Notes under the pieces: model-generated
Told to the model about the DNA's origin: nothing
Database searches by the model: none
Seen by the model: the letters and a program-made list of their open reading frames with translations, nothing else
Program-made: the position numbers and the translations under genes
Source: Alphaproteobacteria bacterium
Lineage (GTDB): Bacteria; Pseudomonadota; Alphaproteobacteria; GCA-2731375
Reading direction: 5' to 3'
Length of the DNA: 64,000 nt
NCBI GenBank assembly: GCA_021776235.1
Contig: JAJFGG010000161.1
Location: forward strand, 172,727-236,726
Shown here: one piece after another, positions 41,278 through 54,534 of the stretch
Layout of the letters: every line of letters starts with the position of its first letter
Position numbering within the stretch: position 1 is the stretch's first letter

Positions 41278-42078
41278 TCATTCAGTTCGCAATCTGCGTC
41301 CGGGAACGTTGTCACTATCAACCCTCGCACGGCGCTGGCCAATGGTCAATCCAACAGCGCCGGCAGGCGGGGCGGGCAAGGGCAGTGCGATGGGCCGGCG
41401 GCGGCGCGGTGGCTTGGCCGAAACGGCGTAAATCTGCTTGTCTGCTTCCATCAATAAGACACCTGCGAAGGCGTGGCCCCAACGGTGCCCCAGTTTTTCC
41501 CAGGCCCCTGCCGTGCGCAGCAGCATCCGCGATGCCATTGGCGGCATGTACAACGCCGAGGCCCGCCCGCTGGGCTGAAACAGGTTGTCCCGCAGCAGTC
41601 GCGACAACTGGCCAGGGCTATAGGGGTGACCCTGTCCAAAGGGGGTGCGTTCCATGCGGGCCCAGATGCCTCGCCGGTTCGGCACGACCACCATTAGGCG
41701 TCCACCCGAGGCCAGGACCCGCCAGACCTCGCGCAACAATGGGGCGACCTGTTCGGCATTCTCCAATGCGTGAATCAGCAACACCCGGTCGACGCTGGCG
41801 TCGGGCAATGGCAATTCCATCTCGTCTACCAGGGCAACGCGGTTGCGGTCCCGGATGGGCCAGCGGTGAACCCCCTGTTGGGCTGGCATAAAAGCCAAGA
41901 CGCGAGTTGCTTCGCCCTGAAACTGTTGCAAATAGGGAGAGGCGTAGCCCATCGCCAACAGATCCAGCCCGGCAACGTCAGGCCACACCTGTCTGATGCG
42001 ATGGCGCAGCAACTTGCGGGCCACCTGCCCCAGGCGGCTGCTATAGAATTCGCGCAGATCAATGACGTCGGGTCGCAT
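41278..42078 (-). CDS. Class I SAM-dependent methyltransferase
   Basis: This 266-residue protein has a methyltransferase type 11 fold. The first motif is divergent (VWPDVAGLDLLAMGYASPY), but later ones are clear: MELPLPDASVDRVLLIHALE (motif IV region with HALE) and LREVWRVLASGGRLMVVVPN. This family often sits near the hydroxyacylglutathione hydrolase gene; here it does not. The substrate is unknown. The next gene, an exported protein, starts 22 bases after. Confidence 0.85.
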   Translation of the reverse strand: MRPDVIDLREFYSSRLGQVARKLLRHRIRQVWPDVAGLDLLAMGYASPYLQQFQGEATRVLAFMPAQQGVHRWPIRDRNRVALVDEMELPLPDASVDRVLLIHALENAEQVAPLLREVWRVLASGGRLMVVVPNRRGIWARMERTPFGQGHPYSPGQLSRLLRDNLFQPSGRASALYMPPMASRMLLRTAGAWEKLGHRWGHAFAGVLLMEADKQIYAVSAKPPRRRRPIALPLPAPPAGAVGLTIGQRRARVDSDNVPGRRLRTE

Positions 42079-42165
42079 GGTCCGTCACTTTAGCAGGGCC
42101 AGGGAAACCTCTTCAAGACATTGCCGTGGGAATGCCGGGGGGCAATTGCGGCCACGAGCGGCCCG

Positions 42166-44073
42166 TTAACCCCGGACATTCAATTCGTCAAACAGGGAAT
42201 CGATAATACGATCGTGAATTTCGACGTCGTATTTGCGCCGCAGGGCGTCGCGGTACTGGGCCAGAATATCATCCGCGATGGAGGAGCGGACAAACTCTTC
42301 CATCTGCTTGAGTTGAGCCGGGGCCACGTCCGAGCCAGGGCTGGCGATACTGACCAGTCGCACCACGGAGTGGCTGTCGCCGCCCGAAGCCGCGCCCTCG
42401 GCTATTTCGCCGACCCGCAGCTGAAACAGTTTTTTCACCAATTCCGTTTCCAACCGCGCGTCTCCGGCAGCCTGCTGACGGGACAGGGAAGCCAGTGTGG
42501 CAACAGTGCTGCTGCCGGCCTGGGCCAGCTCGGAAAGAGGTTTGCCGCGGCGCGCCTCGGCCGCATATTCGACGGCCTGCGCCGCCGCCGCCTTGGCCTG
42601 GCGCTCCGCCATGACCGCCTTGCGCACGTCGTCGCGGACTTGTCCGATAGGTTTCAGGGTGGTTTCAAATATCTTGTCAACCTGGACCAGGAAATAGCTG
42701 CCGTCAGCGGACTCCTTCAACTGGCCTTCATCGCCGGGCTCGATGGTGAAAGCCTCCTCGACCAATTCCGGCGCTTTCGGCAGGCCTGCCACGGCCTTGC
42801 CGTCGCGACCGCGGCCGCGGCTATCGACCGCGGCAATCACGCCCTGTTGCAGGTTCAAGGCTTCCGCTATTTCCCGGATCGAAGCCCCGCCCGCCAACTC
42901 ATCCTCCACCTTGTTGGCCAGCTCGAACATTGCTTCGGCGGCTTTCTCCATTTTTACGTCCCGGGTCAATTGGGCACGCGCCTCGTCAAGGGTTTTACTG
43001 CTACCTTCGACAATCTTCAGAACCCGGAAAATATGCCAGCCCAGGCCGGTTTCCATTGGCTCGCTGATCTGTCCGCTGGCCAGGGCAAAGACCCCGTTGG
43101 CGGCTTCTTCCGGCAAATCGCCCTTCTGCATCTGGCCCAGCCTGACCGCTTCCTTGTCCATGTCGGCCAATTCCTTGGCAACGGCATAGAAATCGCCGCC
43201 GTCCTTCAGGCGCCCGGCGATGGTGCTGGCGGCGGCTTCATCAGCGACAACGATCTGTTCGACCTCGCGGCTGGCCGGCGTGCTGAACTCGGCCAGGCGG
43301 GCTTCATATGCGTCCACGACCTCCGCCTCGCTGGCAAGCGTTTCTTCAAGCAGATGTTCGGGCCTGAGGGTCAGATAGGCCAGGGCGCGGTATTCCGGCG
43401 CCATGAACTGATCCTTATGGGCCTCGTGATAGGCGGCCAGGTCAGCTTCCGAGGGGGCGGTGACGGCCTGCACTTTGTCATGAGGCAGGCTCAAGACTTC
43501 GAATACGCGGGTTTCCTGCTGGTATTGGTAAAAGGTTTTCACCAGGGGCGCTGGTGCGCGGGTGCCGTCCAGGACAGAGGAAAACAACTGCTCGCGGGAC
43601 AGATCACGGCGGGATGCGGCGATATAACTTTGCTCATTGAAACCGTTTTCGGACAGGCGCTGTTCGAACAATAGTTTGTCGAAGCGCCCGAAACTGTTTT
43701 TGAAGGCCGATGATTGCCGTATCCAGGCCGCGATATCGGCATCCGACATGGTCAGCTCCAATGCTGCTACCTCCTGGTCATAGAGCGCGCGGGTGATGGA
43801 CTGTTGCAGCACCTGATCCACCATGCCCAACTGGCGGGCCTGTGCCGTATCGAAAGTGGGGCCAAGGCTCGCCTGCATGCGGCGGACCTGCCGGTTGAAT
43901 TCGTTGAGGAACTCGTAGCCCGTGATCTTGGTGTCACCAACTTCGACCACCGCGGCATCGGGCTGCAGGCGGAAGATATCGCCAATGCCCCAGGCCGCGA
44001 AGCTGAGCACCAAAAGGCCCAGGAATATTTTAACGACCCAAGAGCCGGAACTTTCCCGTAAGGCGTTCAGCAT
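42166..44073 (-). CDS. Peptidylprolyl isomerase, PpiD/SurA-type periplasmic foldase
   Basis: This 635-residue protein is anchored in the inner membrane by one segment (residues 14-30, VKIFLGLLVLSFAAWGI) and faces the periplasm. It has a SurA_N-like chaperone domain (about 40-170) and a parvulin PPIase domain (about 245-360, with EQIVVADEAAASTIAGRL and GLGWHIFRVLKI). It matches PpiD, which assists outer-membrane protein folding. The length is normal. It is divergent from tpiA. Confidence 0.9.
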   Translation of the reverse strand: MLNALRESSGSWVVKIFLGLLVLSFAAWGIGDIFRLQPDAAVVEVGDTKITGYEFLNEFNRQVRRMQASLGPTFDTAQARQLGMVDQVLQQSITRALYDQEVAALELTMSDADIAAWIRQSSAFKNSFGRFDKLLFEQRLSENGFNEQSYIAASRRDLSREQLFSSVLDGTRAPAPLVKTFYQYQQETRVFEVLSLPHDKVQAVTAPSEADLAAYHEAHKDQFMAPEYRALAYLTLRPEHLLEETLASEAEVVDAYEARLAEFSTPASREVEQIVVADEAAASTIAGRLKDGGDFYAVAKELADMDKEAVRLGQMQKGDLPEEAANGVFALASGQISEPMETGLGWHIFRVLKIVEGSSKTLDEARAQLTRDVKMEKAAEAMFELANKVEDELAGGASIREIAEALNLQQGVIAAVDSRGRGRDGKAVAGLPKAPELVEEAFTIEPGDEGQLKESADGSYFLVQVDKIFETTLKPIGQVRDDVRKAVMAERQAKAAAAQAVEYAAEARRGKPLSELAQAGSSTVATLASLSRQQAAGDARLETELVKKLFQLRVGEIAEGAASGGDSHSVVRLVSIASPGSDVAPAQLKQMEEFVRSSIADDILAQYRDALRRKYDVEIHDRIIDSLFDELNVRG

Positions 44074-44416
44074 GCGATTTTCCGGTCCAATTTATCGATC
44101 CTAAGTAGATTGCACCGCTCCGCCCGATCCGCAAGGACCGGGACAAGCGGCGCGGCATCATAGAAACCGTATGTCGTCGGGGCAAGTAACGATGCGCCTC
44201 GAATAATCGTGGCCTGCGGCCAGTGGCAGGGTATGGCTATTCACCCGTTGTTGGATGACTTTCCGGCCGCGCCCCAGGCTTGCCAGGCCACCGCCGAACG
44301 TGTGTATGGAACCGACCCGTCTGCCGGGCAGGCCATGCCATCCCGGCGGGCATGGCGCCGGAACATGGCATCTGCTAAACCTTGATCGCAATGATTCCAA
44401 GGAAGGAAGCAACGTT
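44074..44416. other. Divergent intergenic region between ppiD-like gene and tpiA
   Basis: This 343-base spacer holds upstream regions for two genes on opposite strands. I found no tRNA, long inverted repeat or credible small gene; the frames through it lack starts with ribosome sites. AAGGAAGGAAGC at its end is the tpiA ribosome site. Confidence 0.4.
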
Positions 44417-45178
44417 ATGGCCGCTAAGGTTCGTCCCCTGATCGCCGGAAACTGGAAGATGAACGGTCTGAAATCGGCTGCCCAGCGTGAGGTCAAAAAG
44501 CTGGCCGGGCGTATGCGTAAACAAGGCCGTCCGGGCTGCGATGTTCTGGTGTGCCCGCCAGCGCATCTACTGGCACCTTTGCTCGCGGCGGTAAAGGGCA
44601 GCCGGATCGCGCTGGGCGGACAGGATTGCCATGCCGCGGCCAGCGGCGCCCACACGGGTGATATATCGGCCGAGATGCTGGCGGATGCGGGGTGCGGCTA
44701 TGTCATCGTCGGTCATTCCGAACGCCGGGCTGATCATGGCGAAAGCAGTCGAAATGTCCGCGCCAAGGCCGAAGCCGTGCATCGGGCCGGTTTGCGGGCC
44801 ATCATCTGTGTTGGCGAGACGGGCGCGGAACGCAAACGGCGCCAGACCCTGGCGGTCGTCGGCAAGCAGTTGACCGACTCCCTGCCCAAGGGTTGCACGG
44901 CCAGGAACACCGTCGTGGCATACGAACCCGTCTGGGCCATCGGCACCGGCCTGACACCCACGGCGGATGACGTGGCCCAGGTACACGCCTTTATCAGGGC
45001 CCGGATGCAGCGCCGCTTTCGCGAGCATGGCGCGGGCATGCGTCTGTTGTACGGCGGTTCCGTCAAGGCATCGAACGCGGTTGAATTGATGGCGCTGGAA
45101 AATGTCGACGGCGCCCTGGTTGGCGGTGCTTCCTTGACCGCCACCGACTTCTGGCCCATCGTTCAGACCAGCATTTGA
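44417..45178 (+). CDS. tpiA: Triose-phosphate isomerase
   Basis: TpiA interconverts dihydroxyacetone phosphate and glyceraldehyde 3-phosphate in glycolysis. The 253-residue protein has GNWKMNG at the start, the catalytic His in GHSERR, the catalytic Glu in [10 protein letters not shown] and the phosphate loop [11 protein letters not shown] 44417 has AAGGAAGGAAGC upstream; the open frame extends earlier without support. In related genomes tpiA is directly followed by secG and pyrG; here nitrile hydratase genes lie in between. Confidence 0.96.
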   Translation: MAAKVRPLIAGNWKMNGLKSAAQREVKKLAGRMRKQGRPGCDVLVCPPAHLLAPLLAAVKGSRIALGGQDCHAAASGAHTGDISAEMLADAGCGYVIVGHSERRADHGESSRNVRAKAEAVHRAGLRAIICVGETGAERKRRQTLAVVGKQLTDSLPKGCTARNTVVAYEPVWAIGTGLTPTADDVAQVHAFIRARMQRRFREHGAGMRLLYGGSVKASNAVELMALENVDGALVGGASLTATDFWPIVQTSI

Positions 45179-45203
45179 GCCGGCCTGTCGGGGGAACAAT
45201 GGA

Positions 45204-45821
45204 ATGAGCGAAGGCCATGATCATAGCCATTTGAGCGATACGGAATTGCGGGTGCGCAGCTTGGAATCACTGCTGGTCGAGAAGGGCATTGTTGACCCGG
45301 CGGCGTTGGATACTCTGGTTCAAACCTATGAGGAAAAGATCGGGCCGCAGAACGGCGCCCACGTCGTGGCCCGGGCCTGGACCGAACCGGATTTCAAGGA
45401 TTGGCTGTTGCGCGATGCCTCGGCCGCTATCTCCGAAATGGGTTACCACGGTCGTCAGGGAGAACATATGAATGTGGTGGAAAATACCCCACAGGTTCAT
45501 AACCTGGTGGTCTGTACCTTGTGCTCCTGCTACCCGTGGCCAGTCCTGGGCCTGCCGCCCACGTGGTACAAATCTGCGCCTTACCGATCCAGGGCGGTCA
45601 TTGATCCCCGTGGCGTACTGCGTGAATTCGGCACGGAACTATCCAGTGACGTGGCCGTGCGTGTCTGGGACAGTACGGCGGAGTTGCGGTATCTGGTACT
45701 GCCCGAACAGCCCCAGGGTTGCGAAGGGATGAACCGCCAGGAACTGGCAGCCCTGGTTACCCGCAATGCGATGATCGGCGTGGAGAAAGTGTCGCCTCCG
45801 AGCCAACGAGGTGTGGTATGA
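45204..45821 (+). CDS. nthA: Nitrile hydratase subunit alpha (cobalt type)
   Basis: This subunit carries the metal centre that hydrates nitriles to amides. The 205-residue protein has the [11 protein letters not shown] motif, with C104, C107 and C109 as ligands. CTLCSC is the cobalt-type form (iron enzymes have CSLCSC). Length is normal. Its stop overlaps the start of nthB by four bases (ATGA), so the subunits are made in equal amounts. No cobalt transporter or activator gene is seen nearby. Confidence 0.95.
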   Translation: MSEGHDHSHLSDTELRVRSLESLLVEKGIVDPAALDTLVQTYEEKIGPQNGAHVVARAWTEPDFKDWLLRDASAAISEMGYHGRQGEHMNVVENTPQVHNLVVCTLCSCYPWPVLGLPPTWYKSAPYRSRAVIDPRGVLREFGTELSSDVAVRVWDSTAELRYLVLPEQPQGCEGMNRQELAALVTRNAMIGVEKVSPPSQRGVV

Positions 45822-46486
45822 ACGGTGCGCACGATCTTGGTGGCATGCACGGCTTTGGCCCCATTAACCCGGAAGCAGATGAGCCGGTTTTTCATCATGA
45901 ATGGGAACGCCGCATTCTGGCGCTGACCCTGGCTTCTGGCGCCATGGGTAGGTGGAATATTGATAAATCCCGCTATGCCCGGGAAAACCAGCTGCCGGCG
46001 CAATATTTGGCCAACAGCTATTACCAGACCTGGTTGGTCGGGCTGGAAAAACTGCTTTTGGAGGCGGGTCTGATCAGCGCTGAGGAACTGGCCAGCGGAC
46101 AGTCCACTGAAGCTCTGTCTGAGGATTTGGCCGGGAAAGTGCTGAAGGCGGAGATGGTGGCCGGGGCCTTGAGCCGTGGCGATCGGTTTCGCATGGATGA
46201 CGATGTGGCGGCTAAATTCACCGTCGGTGAGCGCGTCCAGGTTCTGAACAATCACCCCACGCATCACACCCGTGCGCCGCGTTATGTGCGGGGCCATTGT
46301 GGCGTGGTGGCGCAGGATCACGGGGTCTTCGTCTTTGCCGATGCCAATGCCCAGGGTAAGAAAGTCCCGCAACGCATCTATAGTGTCTGCTTTACCGCGC
46401 AGGATCTGTGGGGTCCGGACGCCGTGGCCAAGGACTGCGTCTATGTCGACCTTTGGGATGGCCATCTGGAGGCGGCGGCTGTTTAA
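45818..46486 (+). CDS. nthB: Nitrile hydratase subunit beta
   Basis: This 222-residue subunit forms the alpha-beta pair with NthA. It has the N-terminal [15 protein letters not shown] and the C-terminal SH3-like barrel ([16 protein letters not shown] through [11 protein letters not shown]). ATG 45818 lies inside the nthA stop. The frame is open upstream within nthA, but that is a shadow. The usual small activator gene (P14K/NhlE type) and an amidase are absent downstream; an esterase remnant on the other strand shares its stop region. Confidence 0.94.
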   Translation: MNGAHDLGGMHGFGPINPEADEPVFHHEWERRILALTLASGAMGRWNIDKSRYARENQLPAQYLANSYYQTWLVGLEKLLLEAGLISAEELASGQSTEALSEDLAGKVLKAEMVAGALSRGDRFRMDDDVAAKFTVGERVQVLNNHPTHHTRAPRYVRGHCGVVAQDHGVFVFADANAQGKKVPQRIYSVCFTAQDLWGPDAVAKDCVYVDLWDGHLEAAAV

Positions 46487-46757
46487 GCCTTGGCCAGAGC
46501 CGCCGTCAGCAATTGTCTTTCCGTTCCCATGGGGTCATCGATAGATGCCTGGTTGGGTCCCAACTGCATGGTGCCGCGTCTTTCCAGGTCGTAGAAGGGC
46601 CAGGCGGAAAGTTGCGCGATAAAATCGGCGGCCGGTATGGGCGAAAGCGGCCGGTTCCGCCGGTATCTGCCGTGAAGAGGAGGTTCTTGAAACAGTCGAC
46701 GTCGCTCGCCCTTGAACCTTGGATGCGGCCGTCTTCGATCTCGATGATGGGGCTCAT
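46483..46757 (-). pseudogene. Collapsed carboxylesterase (type B) pseudogene
   Basis: Two pieces of a type-B carboxylesterase survive. From ATG 46757 the frame reads MSPIIEIEDGRIQGSRASDV and then ADTGGTGRFRP, like the N-terminus of that family (before the GIPYG region, here altered to LLFTA). After about 42 residues the frame shifts by one, and the rest reads AQLSAWPFYDLERRGTMQLG and DDPMGTERQ, like the family's C-terminus, ending at a TAA at 46483. Intact members have about 500 residues, so roughly 400 codons, with the catalytic triad, have been deleted. The stop overlaps the nthB stop. Confidence 0.72.
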
Positions 46758-47001
46758 GGCAGGGGCGCGGTGGCGTATGTCATGGCACCGTCTCCAAACA
46801 AATCGCTGGCATGAATGCCAACACATTCAGGTCACTGAACGGCATGGTTGGCAGTCCGCCAACGATGGTGTAAAAGCCCCCTCGTTATGCGGGCTGATGT
46901 ACCTATATTAAGGTGTGGCGATATAGGGTGTCGGCGATGCGAGGCTTACTGTGCGGCGTCCCCTGACGCCGGCACGCAATGCCGTCGAGCGGGTACAGAC
47001 T

Positions 47002-47325
47002 ATGCAAGAAGTACTATTGGTTGTTCACTTGATGTTGGCGATTGCCATTGTCATTACCGTGCTGTTGCAACGTAGCGAAGGCGGTGCATTGGGCATGGGT
47101 GGCGGAGGTGGCGGCGGCGGTCTGATGACCGGGCGCGAAGCGGCCAATCTGCTGACCCGATCCACGGCTGTATTGGCGGCCTGCTTTTTTGCCACCTCGC
47201 TGACTTTGACCATATTCGCCGGTCAATCCGGCGATCGGAAGTCAATCCTGGAACAATCGGAACCAGCAGGTTCGACGAATCAACCGGCCCTACCGGCAGG
47301 GCCGACCGTTCCCACTGATAAATAG
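47002..47325 (+). CDS. secG: Preprotein translocase subunit SecG
   Basis: SecG is a small inner-membrane partner of SecYE. The 107-residue protein has two hydrophobic helices (residues 3-22 and about 52-72) around a glycine-rich loop GMGGGGGGGGLMTGREA, then a hydrophilic tail. ATG 47002 is the start of the helix; the frame is open upstream. pyrG follows after 90 bases. Confidence 0.93.
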   Translation: MQEVLLVVHLMLAIAIVITVLLQRSEGGALGMGGGGGGGGLMTGREAANLLTRSTAVLAACFFATSLTLTIFAGQSGDRKSILEQSEPAGSTNQPALPAGPTVPTDK

Positions 47326-49083
<1,758 letters not shown>

Positions 49084-49087
49084 TAAT

Positions 49088-49912
49088 ATGGCGAATGTCA
49101 CCATCGGCAGCATTTCGGTTGGCAATGATCAACCCCTGACCCTGATTGCCGGGCCGTGCGCCATGGAAGGGCGGGAGCATGCCCTGGCCATGGCGGACCG
49201 CCTGACCAGCCTGGCGGATCGCCTGGGGTTTTCATTGATCTATAAATCCTCGTTCGATAAGGCCAACCGTACCTCTTTGGACAGCCCCCGCGGCATCGGC
49301 ATCAGCGCGGCGTTGGATATATTTGCCGAGATCAAGGAACGTTTTCACTGCCCGGTTCTGACGGATGTGCATACCGAAGCGCAATGCGCCGAAGCGGCGA
49401 AGGTCGTGGATGTTTTGCAAATCCCGGCCTTTTTGTGCCGGCAGACGGATCTGCTGGTGGCGGCGGCGGCCACGGGCTGTGCGGTCAATGTCAAAAAAGG
49501 CCAGTTTCTGGCGCCCTGGGATATGGCCAATGTGGTGGCAAAACTGCTGGACAGCGGCAATCACAGGGTGCTGGTAACGGAACGTGGCGCCTCTTTTGGC
49601 TATAACACCCTGGTCAGTGATATGCGCGCCTTGCCGGTCTTGAAGGATCTGGGGCAACCGGTCGTCTTTGATGCGACCCATTCGGTGCAGCAACCGGGCG
49701 GGCAGGGGGGCACTTCGGGTGGACAACGGGAAATGGTGCCGGTGCTGGCCCGTGCCGCCGTCGCCATCGGGGTTGCGGCGGTTTTCATGGAAACCCATCA
49801 GGACCCTGATAATGCGCCCTCCGACGGACCCAACATGGTGCCGGTGGCGGAACTGGGCCCGTTGATGGAAATTCTGCTGGCCTTCGACCGCCTGGCCAAG
49901 GCGAGTCAATAA
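49088..49912 (+). CDS. kdsA: 3-deoxy-D-manno-octulosonate 8-phosphate synthase
   Basis: KdsA condenses PEP with arabinose 5-phosphate to KDO-8-phosphate for lipopolysaccharide core. The 274-residue protein has LIAGPCAMEGREHA, the KSSFDKANRTS loop, DVHTEAQC, and the DATHSVQQPGG segment. Length is normal. It lies between pyrG and eno in the conserved run, pointing to an LPS-bearing cell. Confidence 0.97.
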   Translation: MANVTIGSISVGNDQPLTLIAGPCAMEGREHALAMADRLTSLADRLGFSLIYKSSFDKANRTSLDSPRGIGISAALDIFAEIKERFHCPVLTDVHTEAQCAEAAKVVDVLQIPAFLCRQTDLLVAAAATGCAVNVKKGQFLAPWDMANVVAKLLDSGNHRVLVTERGASFGYNTLVSDMRALPVLKDLGQPVVFDATHSVQQPGGQGGTSGGQREMVPVLARAAVAIGVAAVFMETHQDPDNAPSDGPNMVPVAELGPLMEILLAFDRLAKASQ

Positions 49913-51936
<2,024 letters not shown>

Positions 51937-51952
51937 CGCCGTCTGACCTCGA

Positions 51953-52708
51953 TCACTTCGAACCGCCATCGATCTTGAGAATGGCGCCGGTGGTATAGCT
52001 GGCGCCGTCCGAAGCCAGATAGAGCGCGGCGGCGGCGACTTCATCCGCCTCGCCACCGCGTTTCATGGCTATGGAGGTCTGGGCCCGGGCATTGAAGGCA
52101 GCCATATCCCAGGCCTTGGAAATATCGGTCAGGAAGGGGCCGGGCATGATGCAGTTGACCCGAACCTTTGGGCCATAGGCATCCGCGAAGGCTTCGGTCA
52201 TGGCGTTGACGCCGGCCTTGGCGGCGGCATAGGTGATGACATCCTTGCTCGGGCGGATTGCAGCGGTCGAGGAGACGTTGATGATGGCGCCGCCATCGCC
52301 ATCCGCCATGCGCTGGCCAACATTGGCGCACAGGCGGAAGGTGCCCTTTAGATTTACGTCCAGTACCTTGTCGTACAGTGCCTCGCTGATTTCCGCCGGC
52401 GAACCGTAGTGCGGGGACATGCCGGCGTTATTGATCAACACATCGACCCGGCCAAAACGCCCGTAAGCAGCCTCCACCAGGGCATCCACCTGATCCCAAT
52501 GGCCCACGTGACAGGCGTGTGCCATGGCCTGGCGCCCCATGGCCTCGATCTCCGCCGCCGTGGCCCGGCACGACTCGATCTTGCGCGAGGTAATGATCAG
52601 ATCTGCCCCGGCCGCGGCGAAGCCCAAAGCCATGGCCCGGCCCAAACCCCGGCTGCCGCCGGTGATCAATACCACCTTGCCGCTCATATCGATCTGATGA
52701 CTGGCCAT
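51953..52708 (-). CDS. Short-chain dehydrogenase/reductase
   Basis: This 251-residue SDR has TGGSRGLGRAMALG, NNAGMSPHYG and the catalytic YAAAKAGV. It is intact, unlike the neighbour at 51235. The reaction is not known. ATG 52708 has GAGAGG upstream and fits the normal start (MASHQIDMSGKVVLI); the frame is open 38 codons earlier. It lies between eno and ftsB in opposite orientation and interrupts that run. Confidence 0.88.
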   Translation of the reverse strand: MASHQIDMSGKVVLITGGSRGLGRAMALGFAAAGADLIITSRKIESCRATAAEIEAMGRQAMAHACHVGHWDQVDALVEAAYGRFGRVDVLINNAGMSPHYGSPAEISEALYDKVLDVNLKGTFRLCANVGQRMADGDGGAIINVSSTAAIRPSKDVITYAAAKAGVNAMTEAFADAYGPKVRVNCIMPGPFLTDISKAWDMAAFNARAQTSIAMKRGGEADEVAAAALYLASDGASYTTGAILKIDGGSK

Positions 52709-52966
52709 TTCGCACCTCTCAAAACTGACTGAAATTGCACCGCCAGTTTGCCCTGGACCGGACGATCTCTCAACCGTCAATACGATCTTGGCGAAAGGAT
52801 CGCTGGCCCGCATCCATTCCACCGCCAGTCGAAACCGATGTTCGTCCCAGCAGGCGAATCAAAACATGAACATAGAGTGATCATTTACGAATCTTTCATA
52901 ACATATTGAAAAAATGGATTTTTTTATCTTGACCCGATTCGCGGTATATGATTCGTTTGGGCTGAC

Positions 52967-53278
52967 ATGGGACTTTGGTACGATATGCGACGCAGCCTAC
53001 GCAGGGCAATCACGCCTTGTCTGGGGTTTTGTGCGCTGCTTTACTTTGGCTATCACACGATACAGGGCGACCGCGGCGTCATTGCCTATCTGCGCCTCAG
53101 CGCGAATTTAGAGCGGACCGAAATGGCCCTGCAGGAAAGCAACGAAAGCCGGCAGCTGCTGGCCCGCAGAGTTGCCTTGTTGCGGCCGGACAACCTGGAC
53201 CGCGATATGCTGGACGAACAAGCCCGGCAAATTCTGGGCCTGGCCCATCCTCACGACGTAGTGATTTATACCCCATAA
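52967..53278 (+). CDS. ftsB: Septum formation initiator, FtsB/DivIC family
   Basis: FtsB is a single-pass inner-membrane protein of the divisome. The 103-residue protein has one membrane segment (about 17-33, TPCLGFCALLYFGYHTI), then a coiled coil (about 38-75) and a C-terminal LDEQARQILGLAHPHDVVIY, as in alphaproteobacterial members located next to pdhA. ATG 52967 or the one at 52985 could start it; neither has a strong ribosome site. Confidence 0.85.
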   Translation: MGLWYDMRRSLRRAITPCLGFCALLYFGYHTIQGDRGVIAYLRLSANLERTEMALQESNESRQLLARRVALLRPDNLDRDMLDEQARQILGLAHPHDVVIYTP

Positions 53279-53403
53279 GGCGCGCGCAGGCCGGATAAGG
53301 ATTGTCCGTCAACAGGTTGCCTGCGGCCGTCGTTCCGGCGTCTTATTTTAAAATTAATCATTATTCGGTTAACTAGTAATTTCTCCTTGTATTACAAAGA
53401 GTT

Positions 53404-53434
53404 TTGACGCTTCAATCACGTTTGAAAGCGTCAA
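53404..53434. promoter_or_regulatory. Inverted repeat in the pdhA leader
   Basis: The arms TTGACGCTT (53404-53412) and AAGCGTCAA (53426-53434) match perfectly around a 13-base centre, 27 bases before the pdhA start. The block upstream (53341-53400) is AT-rich and probably holds the promoter. It could be an operator or a leader hairpin. Confidence 0.45.
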
Positions 53435-53461
53435 GGAACATCAATCGCGAACGGGGCTGTC

Positions 53462-54532
53462 ATGGCGAAAGCTGCAGGTAGGGTTTCGGGAGCCAAGGGT
53501 TCGGGTTCCAAGGCGGCAAAGACAATCGTACGCAGGCGCAAGGCGCCGCCGCCGCCCGCTATTACCAAGGAAAATGTCGACGAAGTACTGGGTCACTACC
53601 GGCAAATGCTGCTCATCCGCCGGTTCGAGGAAAAGGCCGGGCAAATGTACGGCATGGGTTTGATCGGCGGCTTCTGCCATCTCTATATCGGCCAGGAAGC
53701 CGTGGTCGTTGGCATGCAGGCCGCCATCGAGGAGGGTGACACTCTGCTGACCTCGTACCGTGACCACGGCCATATGCTGGCCTGCGGCATGGACGCCAAG
53801 GGCGTGATGGCGGAGCTGACCGGGCGCATTGGCGGCTATTCCAAGGGCAAGGGCGGCTCCATGCATATGTTCAGCAAGGAGAGAAACTTCTACGGCGGGC
53901 ATGGCATCGTGGGTGCCCAGGTGCCCATTGGCACGGGTTTGGCGTTCGCCCACAAATATCGCGGCAGCGACCGCCTTTCGCTGACCTACTTTGGCGATGG
54001 CTCGGCCAATCAGGGCCAGGTTTATGAATCATTCAACATGGCCGCCTTGTGGCAATTGCCGGTAATATTCATCATCGAGAATAATCAATATGCCATGGGG
54101 ACGGCTGTCGGCCGGGCCTCGGCCCAGACCGAACTGTACCGCCGTGGTGAAAGCCTGGGCATCCCCGGTGTCCAGGTCGACGGCATGGACGTCCTGGCGG
54201 TTAAAACCGCCGGTGACGAGGCCGTCAAGCATGTCCGGGACGGTAATGGGCCCATGCTCCTGGAGATGAAGACCTACCGTTACCGCGGCCATTCGATGTC
54301 CGATCCGGCAAAATACCGTACCAAGGAAGAGGTGCAGCGGATTAGGGCCGAACGCGATCCCATTGATCATCTGCGCGCGGGCCTGCTGACTGCCGGATGC
54401 GCCGACGAAGCCGCCTTGAAGACCCTGGACCGGGAGGTCAAGGATATCGTCACGGCGGCGGCGGAATTCGCGCAAAACAGTCCCGAGCCGGATGCCGCAG
54501 AGTTGTATACGGATATCCTGGTGGAGGCTTAG
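53462..54532 (+). CDS. pdhA: Pyruvate dehydrogenase E1 component alpha subunit
   Basis: This ThDP-dependent subunit decarboxylates pyruvate and starts acetyl-CoA formation. The 356-residue protein has a basic N-terminal tail, [18 protein letters not shown] (ThDP motif) followed by [11 protein letters not shown], and the [19 protein letters not shown] loop. It matches the alpha2-beta2 type. pdhB starts 2 bases after the stop. Confidence 0.97.
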   Translation: MAKAAGRVSGAKGSGSKAAKTIVRRRKAPPPPAITKENVDEVLGHYRQMLLIRRFEEKAGQMYGMGLIGGFCHLYIGQEAVVVGMQAAIEEGDTLLTSYRDHGHMLACGMDAKGVMAELTGRIGGYSKGKGGSMHMFSKERNFYGGHGIVGAQVPIGTGLAFAHKYRGSDRLSLTYFGDGSANQGQVYESFNMAALWQLPVIFIIENNQYAMGTAVGRASAQTELYRRGESLGIPGVQVDGMDVLAVKTAGDEAVKHVRDGNGPMLLEMKTYRYRGHSMSDPAKYRTKEEVQRIRAERDPIDHLRAGLLTAGCADEAALKTLDREVKDIVTAAAEFAQNSPEPDAAELYTDILVEA

Positions 54533-54534
54533 GC

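Noticed and set aside
42121..43674. 517-codon plus-strand frame opposite the PpiD-like gene
   Set aside because: GC-rich third positions of the minus-strand gene produce such long antisense frames; the product shows no family signs.
46408..46911. Plus-strand frame across the nthB end as a nitrile hydratase activator
   Set aside because: It overlaps nthB in another frame and has no CxCC-type or P14K-like features; the region is better explained by the esterase remnant on the minus strand.
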